A stretch of 64,000 bases of DNA from Zhengitettix transpicula. Its lineage: Eukaryota > Arthropoda > Insecta > Orthoptera > Tetrigidae. The stretch lies in NCBI GenBank assembly GCA_037074705.1, contig CM073592.1, positions 29,856,629 through 29,920,628 on the forward strand, written 5' to 3'. Each line of letters begins with the position of its first letter. Position 1 is the first letter of the stretch. A model generated the notes under the pieces. That model saw only the letters and a list, made by a program, of their open reading frames with translations, was not told the DNA's origin and made no database searches. The translations under genes and the position numbers were made by a program. Shown here piece by piece: positions 46,606-60,660 of the stretch.

Positions 46606-49600
46606 CAACAGATACAATATTTTTGGGGTTCAGTGTAAAAATATTCTTCTGAAGTTGCGTTTAACTCAGTAAAGGAAATTCTTGATCACTCCTCTGATAA
46701 TTAATTATTTTTTGTTATACTGCAAAAGTGATGAATGTGTTGCTCATAAAACGACTTATTTCATAACTTGCTTAAGTCTCTGTTGGTCCTTTCTGCTCTT
46801 CTGTTTGTTAGTTTCATGTACAGTCTGGGGTTTCCCGTCCCTCTGTTTGATGAAGTGACTTGTCCCTCGTTTGTGTTACCTCCTTGTGTACGTGTGTCAG
46901 GTTTTTGTGTTTATTCGTGTGTGATGTGTAATTTTATATTTTATGACAGTCGTTATTTTTTTACTTGTGCGTAATGATTTTTATGAGTACTGTAAATATT
47001 ACTTTATACCCTTAGTACAGTTAACGAATTATTATTTTTGTTATTATTAAAATATTTTACTTATGTTGGTCAGGGAAATTTGTGTTCCCACTTTTTAGTA
47101 TTTTTATGTTAACTTCTAATTGTGTATAATTGTAGCATCTAATAATTATATCGTAATTTTATGTAGTGACTCTTACGAGGACTAATGGAATAAAATAAAT
47201 CAAATTGGAATATTGATAAAACTTTTAATAGATTTAAGATGCTAATGAGTGATTTGAGGGAATTACGTACGACATCGCTGGTAACATTTTTTTTTCTCCA
47301 AGGAGAGCGTCGATAAAAAAAAATAAGTTAATTCCGTAAGACTTAAACGAAACCGTCGGAAGCAGCCTTGAGAAAGTTGTCCAAGTTTTAAGCTAATCCC
47401 CGCACGGTGTTAGTTGCGGTACAGCGCACTCTGGTGGGTTGCGGGATATGCCTATGATAACGATAAAGAGCTGTTGTTAGATTGACAAATGGATGCGTCA
47501 AAGCTTACTCTGAAACAAGGGTAAAGTAACGAGCGCATGAATCACTGCCACCCTGTCCTGTGGAGACAATCGCTTACAGAACTAACCCAAAACACCACCA
47601 CTCATCCGAAAAGATTTTACTCAGAGCTTAATAACGTTAAGGTTAAGTAGCCATTTCAGAACGGTTAATTGGAACTTAATAATTTTTATCGATGAAGTCA
47701 GTGCTGTTCAGATAAACGAAGGACCTGGACTGCAGACTACAAATACTTGATTAGCTATCACTGTTTGCATTGCATAGGAGATTGAGAGGACACGGTTGGT
47801 AGATCCTCAGAGAACAAGGCAGCTACTTCCAGCACTGCTTAGATGTAAAAGATTCCAAACAAAGCTCTCACTATAAAATGTTTATAATGCATAATTTAGT
47901 TTTGATAATTTTGGTATGTTTCAGCCCAATTACAAATGTGTGGATTCGTGTGAGAATCTTCCGAAGGGAAGAAGACCAGACAGACGGAAAATCGAGACTC
48001 GTCGGCCGCCAGACGAAGCAAGAAGATCATCTGCTAGTGGATACCTAATTGTGATACGTGAATAATAGAAGATTTTCCAAGAAGCTGATGGATTCTAAAC
48101 TGTTCCTAAAGACGTAGTACATTATTCACGTTCACTTTGAAAGTAAAATAATTGAATAACAAGTTACCGAATGAGAAACGAGAAAATTACAGTGGAGTGG
48201 GAGTAATAATAAGATATAAAATTTATGGGATTGAGTCTATGAGGAGATATTACGAGTGATACTATGGGAGTAAATATGTTATATGAACATATGCTGATAG
48301 TTACAAGATTAAAGGTTTATATGTATAGTCCTATTCACCTGGATGCCGTACCTAGAAGCCAGATTAACAATCGCCATGATTCTATTTCCCGTTAGTTATC
48401 CAAGCTCAGACCTATATTTTTTCAATTTAATTTACAATATGATCAAAATTTAATAAATATTTATTTTTTCTTATAATTATTATTATTCTTAAAAACTGAC
48501 ATGATTCAATACATACTCAGATCTATAAGCATAGTAAAAATTTATAATTAATTTTAAAAAAATTAAATGGTGTAATTTTAATTAAATACTTTACCATTTT
48601 TAACCTAGAAATTGATGTGGTGAACGTCTAGGTCGTGGGATGGTCTTGAACGCTTTTGATCGTCATGGTCATGAAAAACTGGGTTTATGGCTGCCATGCA
48701 CACCTTCAAAAAATTCTGAATGTGTCAGTCTGGTAGTCCTCCTGGTAGATCAAGGCCCTCAATGAGCTTTGGGATGAAAGAGAAAGAAAACGGTAACATT
48801 GTTTTTTGTTTAATATTTCAGAAATTATAATTTAAATCGCCAGCACTCCATAGTAATTGTAAATTTTACACAATATAGTCTTGAATGTAATATAGTTTGG
48901 CAATACATGAATGACGTAGCACACACACGTTGTGGTAATAAGAAAACATTTATTTTACTATATCGCCAACTAAGGCAGTAATTACAGACAGTGAAACATT
49001 TTCACTGATACTGCATTTCATAACACTGATAAAATGATTGATGACAGAACAAGTCGGGTTTTTATCCATAAAAGCAAAATATGGTGAAGGAATACAAAAT
49101 GCCGTAATGTGTTGACGTGCCAGGTCAGAGGGTCAGACCAGCGCCGCTTTCCTCACTCACGCAACGCAGCTGATCGATCACAATCCTGGAAGAGTGGTTT
49201 CTAAATTATATTGCCACCACCTTGTTGGACTTTGGGGAGTCGTACGCAATTTTCAGAGATGGAATCGTTGGGATTTCGCACGGCAATCCATCAGTTCAAA
49301 CTTTCGACTATGAAGAGGTTTTTTTTGTTAAAAAAAATTATATTGGATACATTGCGCTTGATTTCAGCACGATACTTCAGTTGACAAATTTTGAGCTTTC
49401 TGAAAAATAACACAGGTGTTTAGTTTAGAGTTGAATGGTTGAATGATAGGTAGGCAATGTCGAGACCTCGGACGTCATCGATTGAAAAGAATGATAGACT
49501 TCATTTTAATCAGTTTGGTAGTAGTGTGTTACTGCAACAGTTACTGCTGGAATATTCATCTAAATGAATATTACTCAATGTATGCTCGTGTATTTGCTGC

Positions 49601-49782
49601 AGAAGTACTTTTTGAAAACGTCACTTGATAACGATAGCAGAGCCCGTTCTGAAACTCTACTTTCACCGGGTTGCTTGGAAGACCACGAATATTACTGTCA
49701 CTGGTATATTACAGAAAGCATCTGGTACTTACTCTCAAGTTTATAGTTGTTGACACTATATGAAAAACAATCCACCATTTTT
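46606..49782. other. Unique stretch, no supported gene
   Basis: Short frames only. A somewhat GC-richer segment at about 47340-48060 and another at 48610-48790 show no domain in six frames by eye. Confidence 0.45.
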
Positions 49783-49794
49783 CAGAAGTAGAAC

Positions 49795-50340
49795 TTTTTT
49801 TTTAGGGCAACAGGCTACATGAGGGTGATCCACTTTGGGCAACTCCCCTTTAATAGCATAGGAAGGGATTTGAAAGGGGAATGCGGAAGGATAGAGGAAG
49901 GTAGCCAAGGGTTACTAGGGCCCCCGGCCTATGGTTTAAGGATCCTACCCGGCAACTAGCCTAAAAGTGATGCAGGGAAAACCCAAGAAAAACCTGCATC
50001 AGGTAGGTCGGGCATTTGGTACTTGTCCCACGCCCTTCCGATGGCGGGAAAGGGGTTTGCTGTGGGTCGCAGATTACCCCCCGCCATGCCTTGGCCAATT
50101 TAGGAGGCAGCTGGCTGACTATTCCAATAGGAATAGCGGACAACTCTTACCGTATGCCCAAGGTCTGCGACCCCGGAACATACACCTCTCAAAACAGGCC
50201 GATGTGCCTCGGCTTGTGGGAACCTTAGTTCAAAAACGGAGAGGAAAAGGCATACCCAAAGGTAGCCTCTTCGTATCTCTCCTAAAAGGTTCTGCCTGCG
50301 AGAGAATCTTCTCGCAGGCTTGAATCCCAACTAGGGAACC
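49795..50340 (-). mobile_element. Family C retroposon, full-length reference copy
   Basis: Perfect 12-bp duplications CAGAAGTAGAAC (49783-49794 and 50341-50352) define both ends exactly. On the plus strand it begins with a run of nine T and ends GAATCCCAACTAGGGAACC. Read as RNA from the minus strand it starts GGTTCCCTAGTTGGGATTC, has a 9-bp hairpin CCTGCGAGA/TCTCGCAGG, and ends GTAGCCTGTTGCCCT plus the A tail; length about 546. No clear tRNA A and B boxes are seen, so a 7SL/5S/tRNA origin is not shown, and a 5'-truncated LINE 3' region remains possible. The 118-codon antisense frame (49967-50323) is part of the repeat. Confidence 0.95.
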
Positions 50341-50532
50341 CAGAAGTAGAACAATGAAGGGATGCAGAAATATTAAACACTTACGCGTTTTCGCCAGTAG
50401 TTTCGTAGATGAAGTTCTCCAGCAGGTGAGAGCAACGGGGCTGGAAGAAGCTTTGAGGATATAATTAGAGATAATCTTGTTGTCTGGATGGACAATGCAG
50501 CAGCTTTATGCGGCTTGACGTTACTATATGGA

Positions 50533-50857
50533 ATAGTCGGCCAGCTGCCTCCTAAACTGGTCGACGCACGGAGAAGGGAATGCTGCGTCCCCACAGCAAA
50601 CTCCTCTCCCGCTATCGGAAGGGCGTGGGACAAGTACACAATGCACGACCTACCTGATGCAGGTTTTTCTAGGGTTTTCTCTGCATTTCTTTAGGTGAAT
50701 GCCGGGTAGGATCCTTAAAATATAGCCCGGGAGCCCTAGTTAACTCTTGGCTACCTTCCTCTACCCTTCCGCATCCCCCCTTTCAAATCCCTTCCTATGC
50801 TATTAAAGGGGAGTTGCCCAATGTGGATCACCCTCATGTAGCCTGTTGCCCTAAAAA
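50533..50857 (+). mobile_element. Family C retroposon, 5'-truncated copy in opposite orientation
   Basis: Ten-base duplications ACTATATGGA lie at 50523-50532 and 50858-50867. The body starts at AATAGTCGGCCAGCTGCC and ends TGTAGCCTGTTGCCCT with a short A tail. It lies about 190 bases from the copy at 49795-50340 and is inverted to it. Confidence 0.9.
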
Positions 50858-50867
50858 ACTATATGGA

Positions 50868-53786
50868 CTTATTGGTTGATGAGCAGGAACAGCTTGAATA
50901 ATCCGTGGCAGCAATTTAACATTACTCTGATTTTTTTTTCAAGTTGAAGAATATTGTTTATTGAATTTCCTTCTTATCTTCATCTTTTTATAATAAACTG
51001 TTGAATTTATTTAAGCTAATTTGTAAATTTAATTCTTAATTCTTTTTCCAGACATAATCCATTATGTAACTAAAAGCAAACTACAGTCCGGTTTATTCAC
51101 TTATAGTATTTACACCTGTAAAAGAAGTTAATCAGATATGCTCAATTTTAACTCATATTAACATCACGGTTTACAAAATATGATTTCCATGTTTTTTTAA
51201 ACACTGAAATCATTTATTACAATCCACACTGCTGCATTTACAAGGATAATGTTAAATAATCATCTCTTAATAATTATGTTTACTGTCCGTATTTCAGTTG
51301 CTTCCTCAACTTCACATTACATCTAGCATCCTTGAATGCTCAGTGAAAAAAAAAGGTAATAAGTTATGAAAGTGGAGCACGATAAGGAGGAACATAAACC
51401 GCGGCAATGAGCTTCACGTAAAACTCGGACCAAAAGCAGTATAAAGTTTGTTCGCACTAAATGAGTCACAGGAACAACTGTCAACATAAATATGAGAACC
51501 ACGAAAATGATTTGTGAAGGTTTCAAGTATCCCAGTACATGGAAATTCTGTAATTAACGGTACTTATTCAAAGCGATATAAGGAGAATTGGTCTCGAGGG
51601 AGTCAACGGTCAATAAATTGATATTTAATACAAGTGTTTTTTCTTTACATTTATTGAATGGAACCGTAGCTGACAGACCAGTATTTGTACTATATATAGT
51701 ACATTTCTTGAGCACATACATATTTTTTAAGTCATAACATTAATGAATAATTTACGCCGTTCCTGTTTTTTCTACCTTTATGTCTTACAACGTTTCAACT
51801 TTGGAAGGTTCGTGCCGCTGCATAGAAATGTTCATTATATGAGGTGTAAAAATGGAACTTGAGAATAATTTCACGGGCTGGCAGCCAAGCAATAAGATGT
51901 CATGTCAAGATCGTTTAAAGCAACATGAAATTATTCTCCTTGACTGTACTCACCTAGACATCGTGTACCTCATCCAATGAAACCTCATCTAATAACAGAC
52001 AGCGTCATAAAAACACAAACTGAAAACTTTGGGTTGAAATATATTTTTTTTATATATTTTCTCCCAGTGAAATAATAAGGCAGTCGTGTAAAATAATAAA
52101 AAATATCCCGTTCACTGACGGATCCACTGAACATTGTTTTTGTAATGTTTACTTGACGATTTCACACAAGTCTTTATGTCAGGGTCCCGTGGGGGTAATG
52201 TCTGTCTCATTAAATCGTCAAGCCAACAGTTCTGCCAACATTTAGTTCACAATACCGGCGGCAAGATCAGCGAGTTTGATTGACTGATGACGTCATCAAG
52301 TGACGCACGGGTTTATGGCACTCTCTCAGTTACATGCAAGACGAGAAAATTAAGTAGATGAATCACAAGTATAAACCAAACAAGAATTCCTTTAAATTAG
52401 AAGTAAATACAAGTAATCTTATTACTGACAACGAAAAGTAACACACTGTAATACCGATATATCCTTCCGCAGCAGCAATACACTGTTATCTCTCCGATAA
52501 AAAAAATAAACAGCATATCTTCCTGGCCAAGGGGCAACAAGGTCTAGCCCCGATGTTTATAATTTGCCCTGATTAATTGTAAAAATAATTCTACTAAAAA
52601 AATCTTCACCAGAAATTTAACATGTAACCTGCATATTAAAAATGCAGTAATTCGAAATTTATTGACAAATTATTCGCGTCGTCAAATTAAAAAAAGAATA
52701 CTAATCACAGCGGCCATCGACATCAGTACACCAAGGAGGTTAGTATCACAGACTATTTGTTTACCGCACGAAAGAAATAAACACGATAAAAACTCATTAA
52801 AACAAAGTAAATTTGGAAAACGGTGACGTGTCACGCGCATAACAGTTCTCTTCAATTTAGTTTCAGTCTAAACAAATATAATCTTATATTATTCTGAGAA
52901 GAAAACGGTTTAATATTAGAAGAGGGAAAGGACAAACGATAATGACGAAGCCCAACCTGTTGGGTGTTTATGGTTCTTGGAAAGAACTGCAATTCGAAGC
53001 GTAGTAAAACCTAGCAACTTTTTTGCCAGTTGCCAGTAAGAAACTGTGATCTATGAAAAGATGCCAAGATCCTCGAATTACACCGTCCTTAAAACTAACT
53101 TTGCAAATGTATTACAATCAAACTCGAAAAATAACACGAAGGAATGATGGAACTATTCTTTTCCCCCGTATTTGCAAATCCGACCATGAAAGTCTCGACT
53201 CATAAAGTTAAGTTTTTAGACGAATTTTATTATTACCATAAAAGTGAAGTGTGTTCAAGGCCCGGAAGACCTTCTCCGAATAAGTGTACACGATATTTTT
53301 AGTTTCATGTTATGTGCAGCTTATTCTTGCACAAGTAGTTCTGCTGGAGCAATTAAATATTCTTTTTCCTATCACACCCACTCCTTAGAAAAACTTATCA
53401 TGTCCTTAATACCAATAATGGTTAGTAACAATATTTAAAAAATAAAATACACCGATGTAACATTATTTTTGTTATTTTTTAAAATTACAGTTTAATGTCG
53501 CATTAACCTTTAGGTCATTAGCGACTTACATCTGTTAAGTTCTACATTTGTATAACAATTAAATTACTTAATACAACTCAGTTTTTCCATCATTGAACGG
53601 GCGGCTATGGTTGATCTTCTTATCTCACTATATTTGGGGGCAGTCAAAGTGGACATGAGGAATTGTTGTGGGCTCCTTTCATGAGCTTGACATATAAATT
53701 TGCAAACAACAGTAATTGCGACCATAACTGAAAAAAGTATTACCAAAGATTTTTGTAATGAGAAATTAAAAAGTGAAGAGAATCTA
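50868..53786. other. AT-rich unique stretch, no gene recognised
   Basis: Only short frames. A CRE-like TGATGACGTCATC lies at about 52286-52298. Confidence 0.5.
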
Positions 53787-54407
53787 TCTATATAATAAAA
53801 AAGAATGTATATTTGTATTATGTATGTATGTATGTATGTATGTATGTATTTACGTTGTTCTTTATACAAATTTTATCGCGTGGACAGAATGCAACAAAAA
53901 TTGGTATACGTATTCTGCCAAAATCGAGAACCGGTACTGTGAGGGTGAGAAACCCCTAGCATATATGTGGAAAGAATTATAATTAAAAACCGTGATCATT
54001 AAATATTAAATTACTGCGCGCCAAGAGACAATGACGTCACGCGAGAGAAAGACGTTACTACGCAACGAACAAAGGAAATATCTCCTTTATTAGGAATGAA
54101 CTAAAGCAGAAATATTTTCTTTAAATAAAAAGTATAATTTTATACAGCAATACTCCATCGAATGGTAATAAAGAAGAATACGAATTACTTTACCATCCTT
54201 GCGGAAAATGTAAGTTAATTTTCGCGCTGTATTAGTTGTGAGTCTAGCTAACAATTTCATCAATGTAATATTTCGTAATGTATGAAGACTGAGTGACAAT
54301 TGACAATTATATCCTGAAATACTCAAGGAATATATTTAAGTATTCAATTAAATACTTTTTCGAGTTTATATAAATAAGTACACGAGCAACGCCGGGCACC
54401 CAGCTAG
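53787..54407 (+). mobile_element. Non-autonomous Helitron-like element, family B copy 3
   Basis: The 621-bp element starts TCTATATAATAAAAAAGAATG, has an expanded GTAT repeat, and ends GGGCACCCAGCTAG. It is flanked by A (53786) and T (54408). The conserved CRE block is present. The overlapping frames on both strands are shadows of the repeat. Confidence 0.82.
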
Positions 54408-56118
54408 TACAATATAAAACAAAGGACGTAAAAAACGTTCTGAGTTTAATTCGCATATAAGGGACTACAATTCTTATGACTTGGTAAGAACTGATAGAAA
54501 CTTCTAAACTGGAGAGATTATTATTTATACCAAACAAGACATATTGATAAAAAAAAGTGTATTTTTCTTTTGTTGAGACTGTTTCGCTTTATAATGTTAC
54601 ATAATATCCTCAAATCTCTTTTTTAAATGAAAAAAAACAACACAAAATTTCCTTTCAACTCCACTCCAAGTGCATTAAAAATATAATAAAACCCTGTAAT
54701 TTTTGTTATCCGGGAAAAGTATATCCTCTTCTTAGAAATATTTTTCTTCCTTGATTACTACTATCCTAGTAATTATTGACTGAATAATTTAGTGTTTTTA
54801 CTTGGCCAGAAAATTCTCATCAATAATGCAACGTTTGGTGAAATGTATTCTTAGTAAGGATATACCTAAATAGTAACAAGAAAAAAAAACGTGAGCTCTA
54901 ATTTTTCAATCCTTATTTGATATTATTTTAGTGGAAAAAATATTAATAGGATGTAAGTACATGAATAAAATTAAATATGGAATTGTTTAATTATTTTTAT
55001 CTTCGAATTCAATCGATATAGAATTACTCAGGATTATAATATTAGTATTTGACAATTTTATAAATCTAAAGAAATATCTATTTGACTGAAACACCTACAA
55101 TTTAAATATCTATAAATAATCGGATTGTTTTAAAAAAATAAAGATGAAATTATTTTTTAATCCTAAAATGTGGAGTATTAAAATTAAAACGTTAAATGAA
55201 CAGACGAGGAGGAAAACTTGTTATCCCGAAGCCATTATATTGCAAAGAAATTCCTTACATAAATCGAATCAAATACATAATTTTATTATTACCATTATAT
55301 GTTTATGGATTTTACCTGTATATTCTTGTATACTATATTCTGACAAAGTTCTCATCAGCTTCGTCAAACTTCAAATATAAGTTAATAATATCAATGGTAC
55401 GTGGTGCCTTGTTAATGATAAGTGCCGAAAATATTTTTTTTTTAGGATAATCAGGCAGACGAGTTACTTTTTCTGTGAGATTGACGACCTGGCTTGAGAT
55501 TTATGCCAACGCTTAGCACGCGGTGAGTTGCCATTCAGAAAGCCTGAAGGATCACCGTCAGAAAAATAAAAGTTCGGCACACAAATGGACGATATTTCAG
55601 ATTAGATCTCATTACGCTGTCAGATTTATTGGCGGTTTCTTCAGACGCTGCTTTCTACTGTAACATATGGACCATATATATTCTTGATGAAATACAGGAC
55701 ATATACTTCCCAATAAATAATTATGTCGATACGATTACAAAACTTTGTATATCATTGGTGTCGAAGACCAGTAAACGGATTCCTTGTAGTATTTCAGCTT
55801 TATTTATTTAAATTTCCGTCAAAGAATAATCCAAACATTAGCTCATTGTAACTTCTCATTGCGAGTGTGTGCTACAAAATTTTTATTTTTATTTTTATTA
55901 AGCATTAAACTTGCTTTTCGATATGTGACAGTTAATTAATGTAGCGAAGTTTCGTTGTCACTACTTGTAAGAAAAATACTTTTACAATATTTCTCCATTC
56001 TGAAGAACGAATTTTAGTCGTAGGTTACTTCTACGTGTTATTAAAATAATTTTCATCCTATTATTTATACCTGTAATAAATATTGCCACACGTTGGGCGC
56101 CAATTTTGTATTGTATAA
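54408..56118. other. AT-rich unique stretch, no gene recognised
   Basis: The frames 55144-55380 and 55196-55450 overlap and have hydrophobic, low-complexity products; no domain. Confidence 0.5.
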
Positions 56119-56721
56119 CTATCTGGGTGCCCGGCGTTGCTCGTGTACTTATTTATATAAACTCGAAAAAGTATTTAATTGAATACTTAAATATATTCCT
56201 TGAGTACTTCAGGATATAATCGTCACTCAGTCTTCATACATTACGAAATATTACATTGATGAAATTGTTAGCTAGACTCACAACTAATACAGCGCGAAAA
56301 TTAACTTACATTTTCCCCAAGGATGGTAAAGTAATTCGTATTCTTTTTTATTATCATTCGATGGAATATTTCTGTATAAAATTATACTTTTTATTTTAAA
56401 AAAATATTTCTGCTTTATTTCATTCCTAATAAAGGAAATATTTCCTTTGTTCGTTGCGTAGTAACGTCTCTCTCTCGCGTGACGTCATTGTCTCTTGGCG
56501 CGCAGTAATTTAATATTTAATGATCACGGTTTTTAATTATAATTCTTTCCACCTTTATGCTATGGGTTTGTCACCCCCACAGTACCGGTTCTCGATTTTG
56601 GCAGTTTACGTATACCAATTTTTGTTGCATTCTGTCCACGCGATAAAATTTGTATAAAGAACGACGTAAATACATACATACATACATACATACAAATATA
56701 CATCCTTTTTTATTATATAGA
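56119..56721 (-). mobile_element. Non-autonomous Helitron-like element, family B copy 4
   Basis: The 603-bp element lies inverted between A (56118) and T (56722). Its 3' end reads CTATCTGGGTGCCCGG on the plus strand, so the terminal CTAG has one change. The CRE block and the 5' ATTATATAGA end are intact. Confidence 0.8.
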
Positions 56722-59700
56722 TTTTACAGGTGCCAAATTTTGTAATATTCATTAGGCGCCAAATGCGTAAAAATTTTGCCCCAGAATTTTTTATACATTA
56801 ATGTTCAGACACTACATAACACAACATTCACCTCTCAATTTTTTATCACTCCGTAAACTTGTCTTTCTCAAGGTCTTGGTAGGTCATCCTCTGGAAAAAT
56901 TGCGCTAAACTTATACTGATCTGTAGCGTCAAATATAATTAAATTGATATCAATTAATTACCTTAATTTTCTCTTCAATATGCAGTTAATCGATAAAATC
57001 AAAACAAAGATGCTAACTCTTCATAATCAACAACCAGAGATTCTCTCTTACCACAGATGATCAATATAAATAATTTCTAAGTTTAATTAACATAATTAAG
57101 CAGTTCACTTCTCCAACATTATTTCAACTCTGTCTTAACTTTTTGTTGTGTTAGTAGTAGCAAAACATTTCGAGAGAAATTTCATCGCATTGATAAGCTT
57201 TTATGAGAATTTTGGCGAATCTCGTACGGTCTGTACACCTTTAATAAATAATTACAACTGTTTCTCAGTGGACAGTTTTCCCAAAATTTCCTCATTCGCT
57301 CGTCCGTCGAACAACCAGCGGGCCCGGACTGCCTGATATATAAACCCACCATTGTCCTTGATTTCTCTGTTGTTTTGACATCGGCTTGAAGAATGGATGA
57401 TCCTTGGCGTTGACACAATCACTCAGCGGATCTGATTGGTATGCTGCTTGTCCTGGCGACCCCGAGATCGTCCATTGCATTGGAATCGCGGTTGACACGC
57501 CCGCCAGACGCGATATTTATTAATGGACACTTGAATTATTTTTGTACTTTCCTTGCGAGGAAATTCATTATACAGAACAAAAAATTAAACCTGCCAATTG
57601 AATTTAAAAGACAAATAAAAAAATCTGAATATACACAGCATGACTAAAAATAAAACTGAATATAAAAAAATTACTGCTCTCATTAATTACAAATAAAATA
57701 ATATAATCTCGTGTTAATATATTTTACGATAAATAAAATGTGAATGGAAAACATTTTTCTACTTATTACAGTGTAATGATAATTATAAATTTATTCAAAT
57801 AAAAACTAATTTATTTTCATGTTCATTGTTGTAGATAATGTAATATAAATAACGATACATATTTTTATGAAATAATATTTTAATTATTCATGTAAAATTA
57901 ATTTTCGAGTTTCACTTCCTTGAAGTCAGGTTTCTCCTTAAATACATGGAAAATAAACCACATCTTACGTCCAAAGTTTAATTAAAAAGTTGTGAGGTGT
58001 AAATATATTATAATTGCCAAATGAAGATCTCTGTCTACAATTAAAATATATTAATTTACATGTCGACGTTCTTGATCTAGTTTATATGCTGAATGAATTA
58101 ATTTCACCTCTCTTCTGATGTTCAATACAGAAGTTTGTCCACTGATAGAGGGACAAGGTCAAACCTATTTTTCTGGCACAAAAAGGTTTCTTCTCCGAGT
58201 AATTGTTTCGCACAGAGTAAATAAATGGCTTCCAGCGTACGTCACAACAATGAAAATGAGGGGTCTTTGTCCAGAAACTGGTGGTACAGAGTTGTACAAA
58301 GTTAACAAAGGCAAACCAAAGTACACATAAAAAATAACAAACAACTTACGAAATTAAACTAGCAATTATTTATAAGAGTTTATAATTCAGTTATTGATAT
58401 TTAAATATTATATACACGAAATATTTTGATATAAAGCGTTACATACTCTGGTTAATTGGTTATTAACAAAATTATTGGGAATGAGCGTCAACTAAAATTT
58501 TTGCACTTTAAGTGTTGAGTCCAACCAAAAGTGTAGCTTGATGTCCAGTGACCATTCTGGGATTGCAACTTAATTCTCTAGAAGACACGTCAACTTTTTT
58601 CTCCTTCCCGGAAAACTCACCGGTCCCTGCTGGATTTCAAACAGTTATTTCAAGCCTCAAAGAAGGATTAATTTGGCTACAGATAAAAATGAGTTGGCCG
58701 TTAATCGTTTATAAGCGGACAGACCTTCAGAGGGAGTCATTTCCATATTTCCAATTACCTAAATTACATAATACTACCGTGGCTGTGTTCATCAATTAGA
58801 TGTATATTTTCCAAGTCAGCTATTTGAAAACAAACACAAATGTAGCTCTGCGAGGATTATTTGGCCCGATAGCCAAAGGCTTTTACATTCTCTTTGTTAT
58901 GAATACGAAGGGAGCTTTTACATTCAAATAATTCTCTTTATTTCAGCGTTCCGATTATATCATACCCTCGATTTAATACATTTTTCCAGCCTCAATTATC
59001 AATGTATTTTCTAACACTTCAAAATGTTCCGTACGGATATCGAAATCTGGTAGGTAAAGTGCACCACCTTATTTTTACAGATAATCTAGATTTCGTCTCT
59101 TTGCAGCTTGATTTCTCCCTTTCAGGCACCAACTCCTCAATTTATGAGCATTATTCTTAAGACGAAGTCCGTGACTCTCGACAAAGTCTTGAGATTATAG
59201 ACTTAACATCCTGGCACCATCGGAAAAAACTCTAGCCAAGCTCTCCAACCTTTCTAACATTCATTAATAAAATAAAATATATCTTCTAAACACTAATCTC
59301 ACGGAATTATTTATCTATCGCACTACTTACATTATCGTATTTTTTTTCAAAAGAAGGGAAAATCTCGTGCAACAATTTGTTCACTAAACTACTGAGCTGT
59401 TTAAAAATTTATTTTCTAATCTTCCAGTCTGTAATCCTGTATTATTTTCTGTTGAGTGTCTCAGCCAGAATAGTTTACTTTACTTTTCTTTTCGGTATTC
59501 CTCTCAGGGAATAAATATCTGAAAAGAAGCCAGGAGGATCTAATATTCTCGCAAACATTTCGTGGAACCCATTGGGGCCATTTCCGGGGGAAGGAGTGCG
59601 TCGTCGCAGATGAGGGAGCACGCCTTGGAGAAAATAAGAAGTATCTAATTTTGTTAGGAGCCTCCCGCCGCGCCCTCACGTGTGAGTGAGGAGGAGATGA

Positions 59701-60654
59701 GTGCGGTGGCTTAAGGTCGCTCGCTCTCAGTCAAGGTGGCTTTGCGTCGGAGTGATGCGAGCGATGCGTCTGCCAGGGGGAAGCCCCGTCGTTTATCAAC
59801 TGCACCGGAGTCCCTCGGAAAATGCAGTCCTCGTGCATTTATAAAATTGCAGCACTGCGGCTCGCTCAATTTTCATGGAAGAGGGATGAAACAAATTATT
59901 TTCATCCTTTAAATCTGTGTTCCCTATGTTTCCCCATTGAACTGACCTAACTTAGGTGCCTTTAATACGGTTAAGGCAATAAATAGTTTCAAAACGGCTT
60001 AAGTGGCTAATTGACAGTAAATACCAATTTCCAACGACCTAAAAAAATCCGCAGTGTGTTTACTTTTAATTAACACTAGATTTATTTTTTGATTTGGTAC
60101 ACAAATCAATGGATGTTTAGATTATGTAAACGCTAACGCGTTGAACGTGGGAAAAAAAAATAACGGAAAACGTCTGAACAGATTCAATGAAACCAAAATA
60201 ATTTAGTATTTTTCTTCGAGAATTTTAATTTTAATTTGACTTATTGATGTTCTTGTGTTCTACCACAATACTTTTTATCCACAAAACTAATTAATATTTT
60301 CCTGAAAAGTGTTATATTGACATTTCAAAATAAAATAATATCGTATTCGTGTTTCTACTTCCACAATGTGCAACATAGGATTTATAGTTTGCCGAATTTC
60401 AAGTCAAGAAACAGAAGTTAGCGGAAAGTAAAAACCCATTATAGTAATTGGTTACGTATAACTACAGTGTCTTTGGATTGATGACACTTGAGACAGATGT
60501 TGCGCACGTGTCACTTAGGAATTACATTTTAAAAACAGTAGTGATTTTCAAAGGTTTCGCCTTCACAGGAAATACAACATCATATTTTACTTTTTCACGC
60601 TTTCAATCGCAGTAATAGTTTTACGTTTAGTTTATTTTATGATACGCCGCCGTT
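56722..60654. other. Unique stretch, no supported gene
   Basis: A GC-richer patch at 57290-57510 is open in several frames on both strands, and a second at about 59560-59830 carries CpG-rich sequence. The 83-codon frame at 58548-58799 and the 70-codon frame at 58118-58330 have no recognisable domain. Conserved non-coding or first-exon DNA is possible at 59.6-59.8 kb but not shown. Confidence 0.4.
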
Positions 60655-60660
60655 ATTAAG

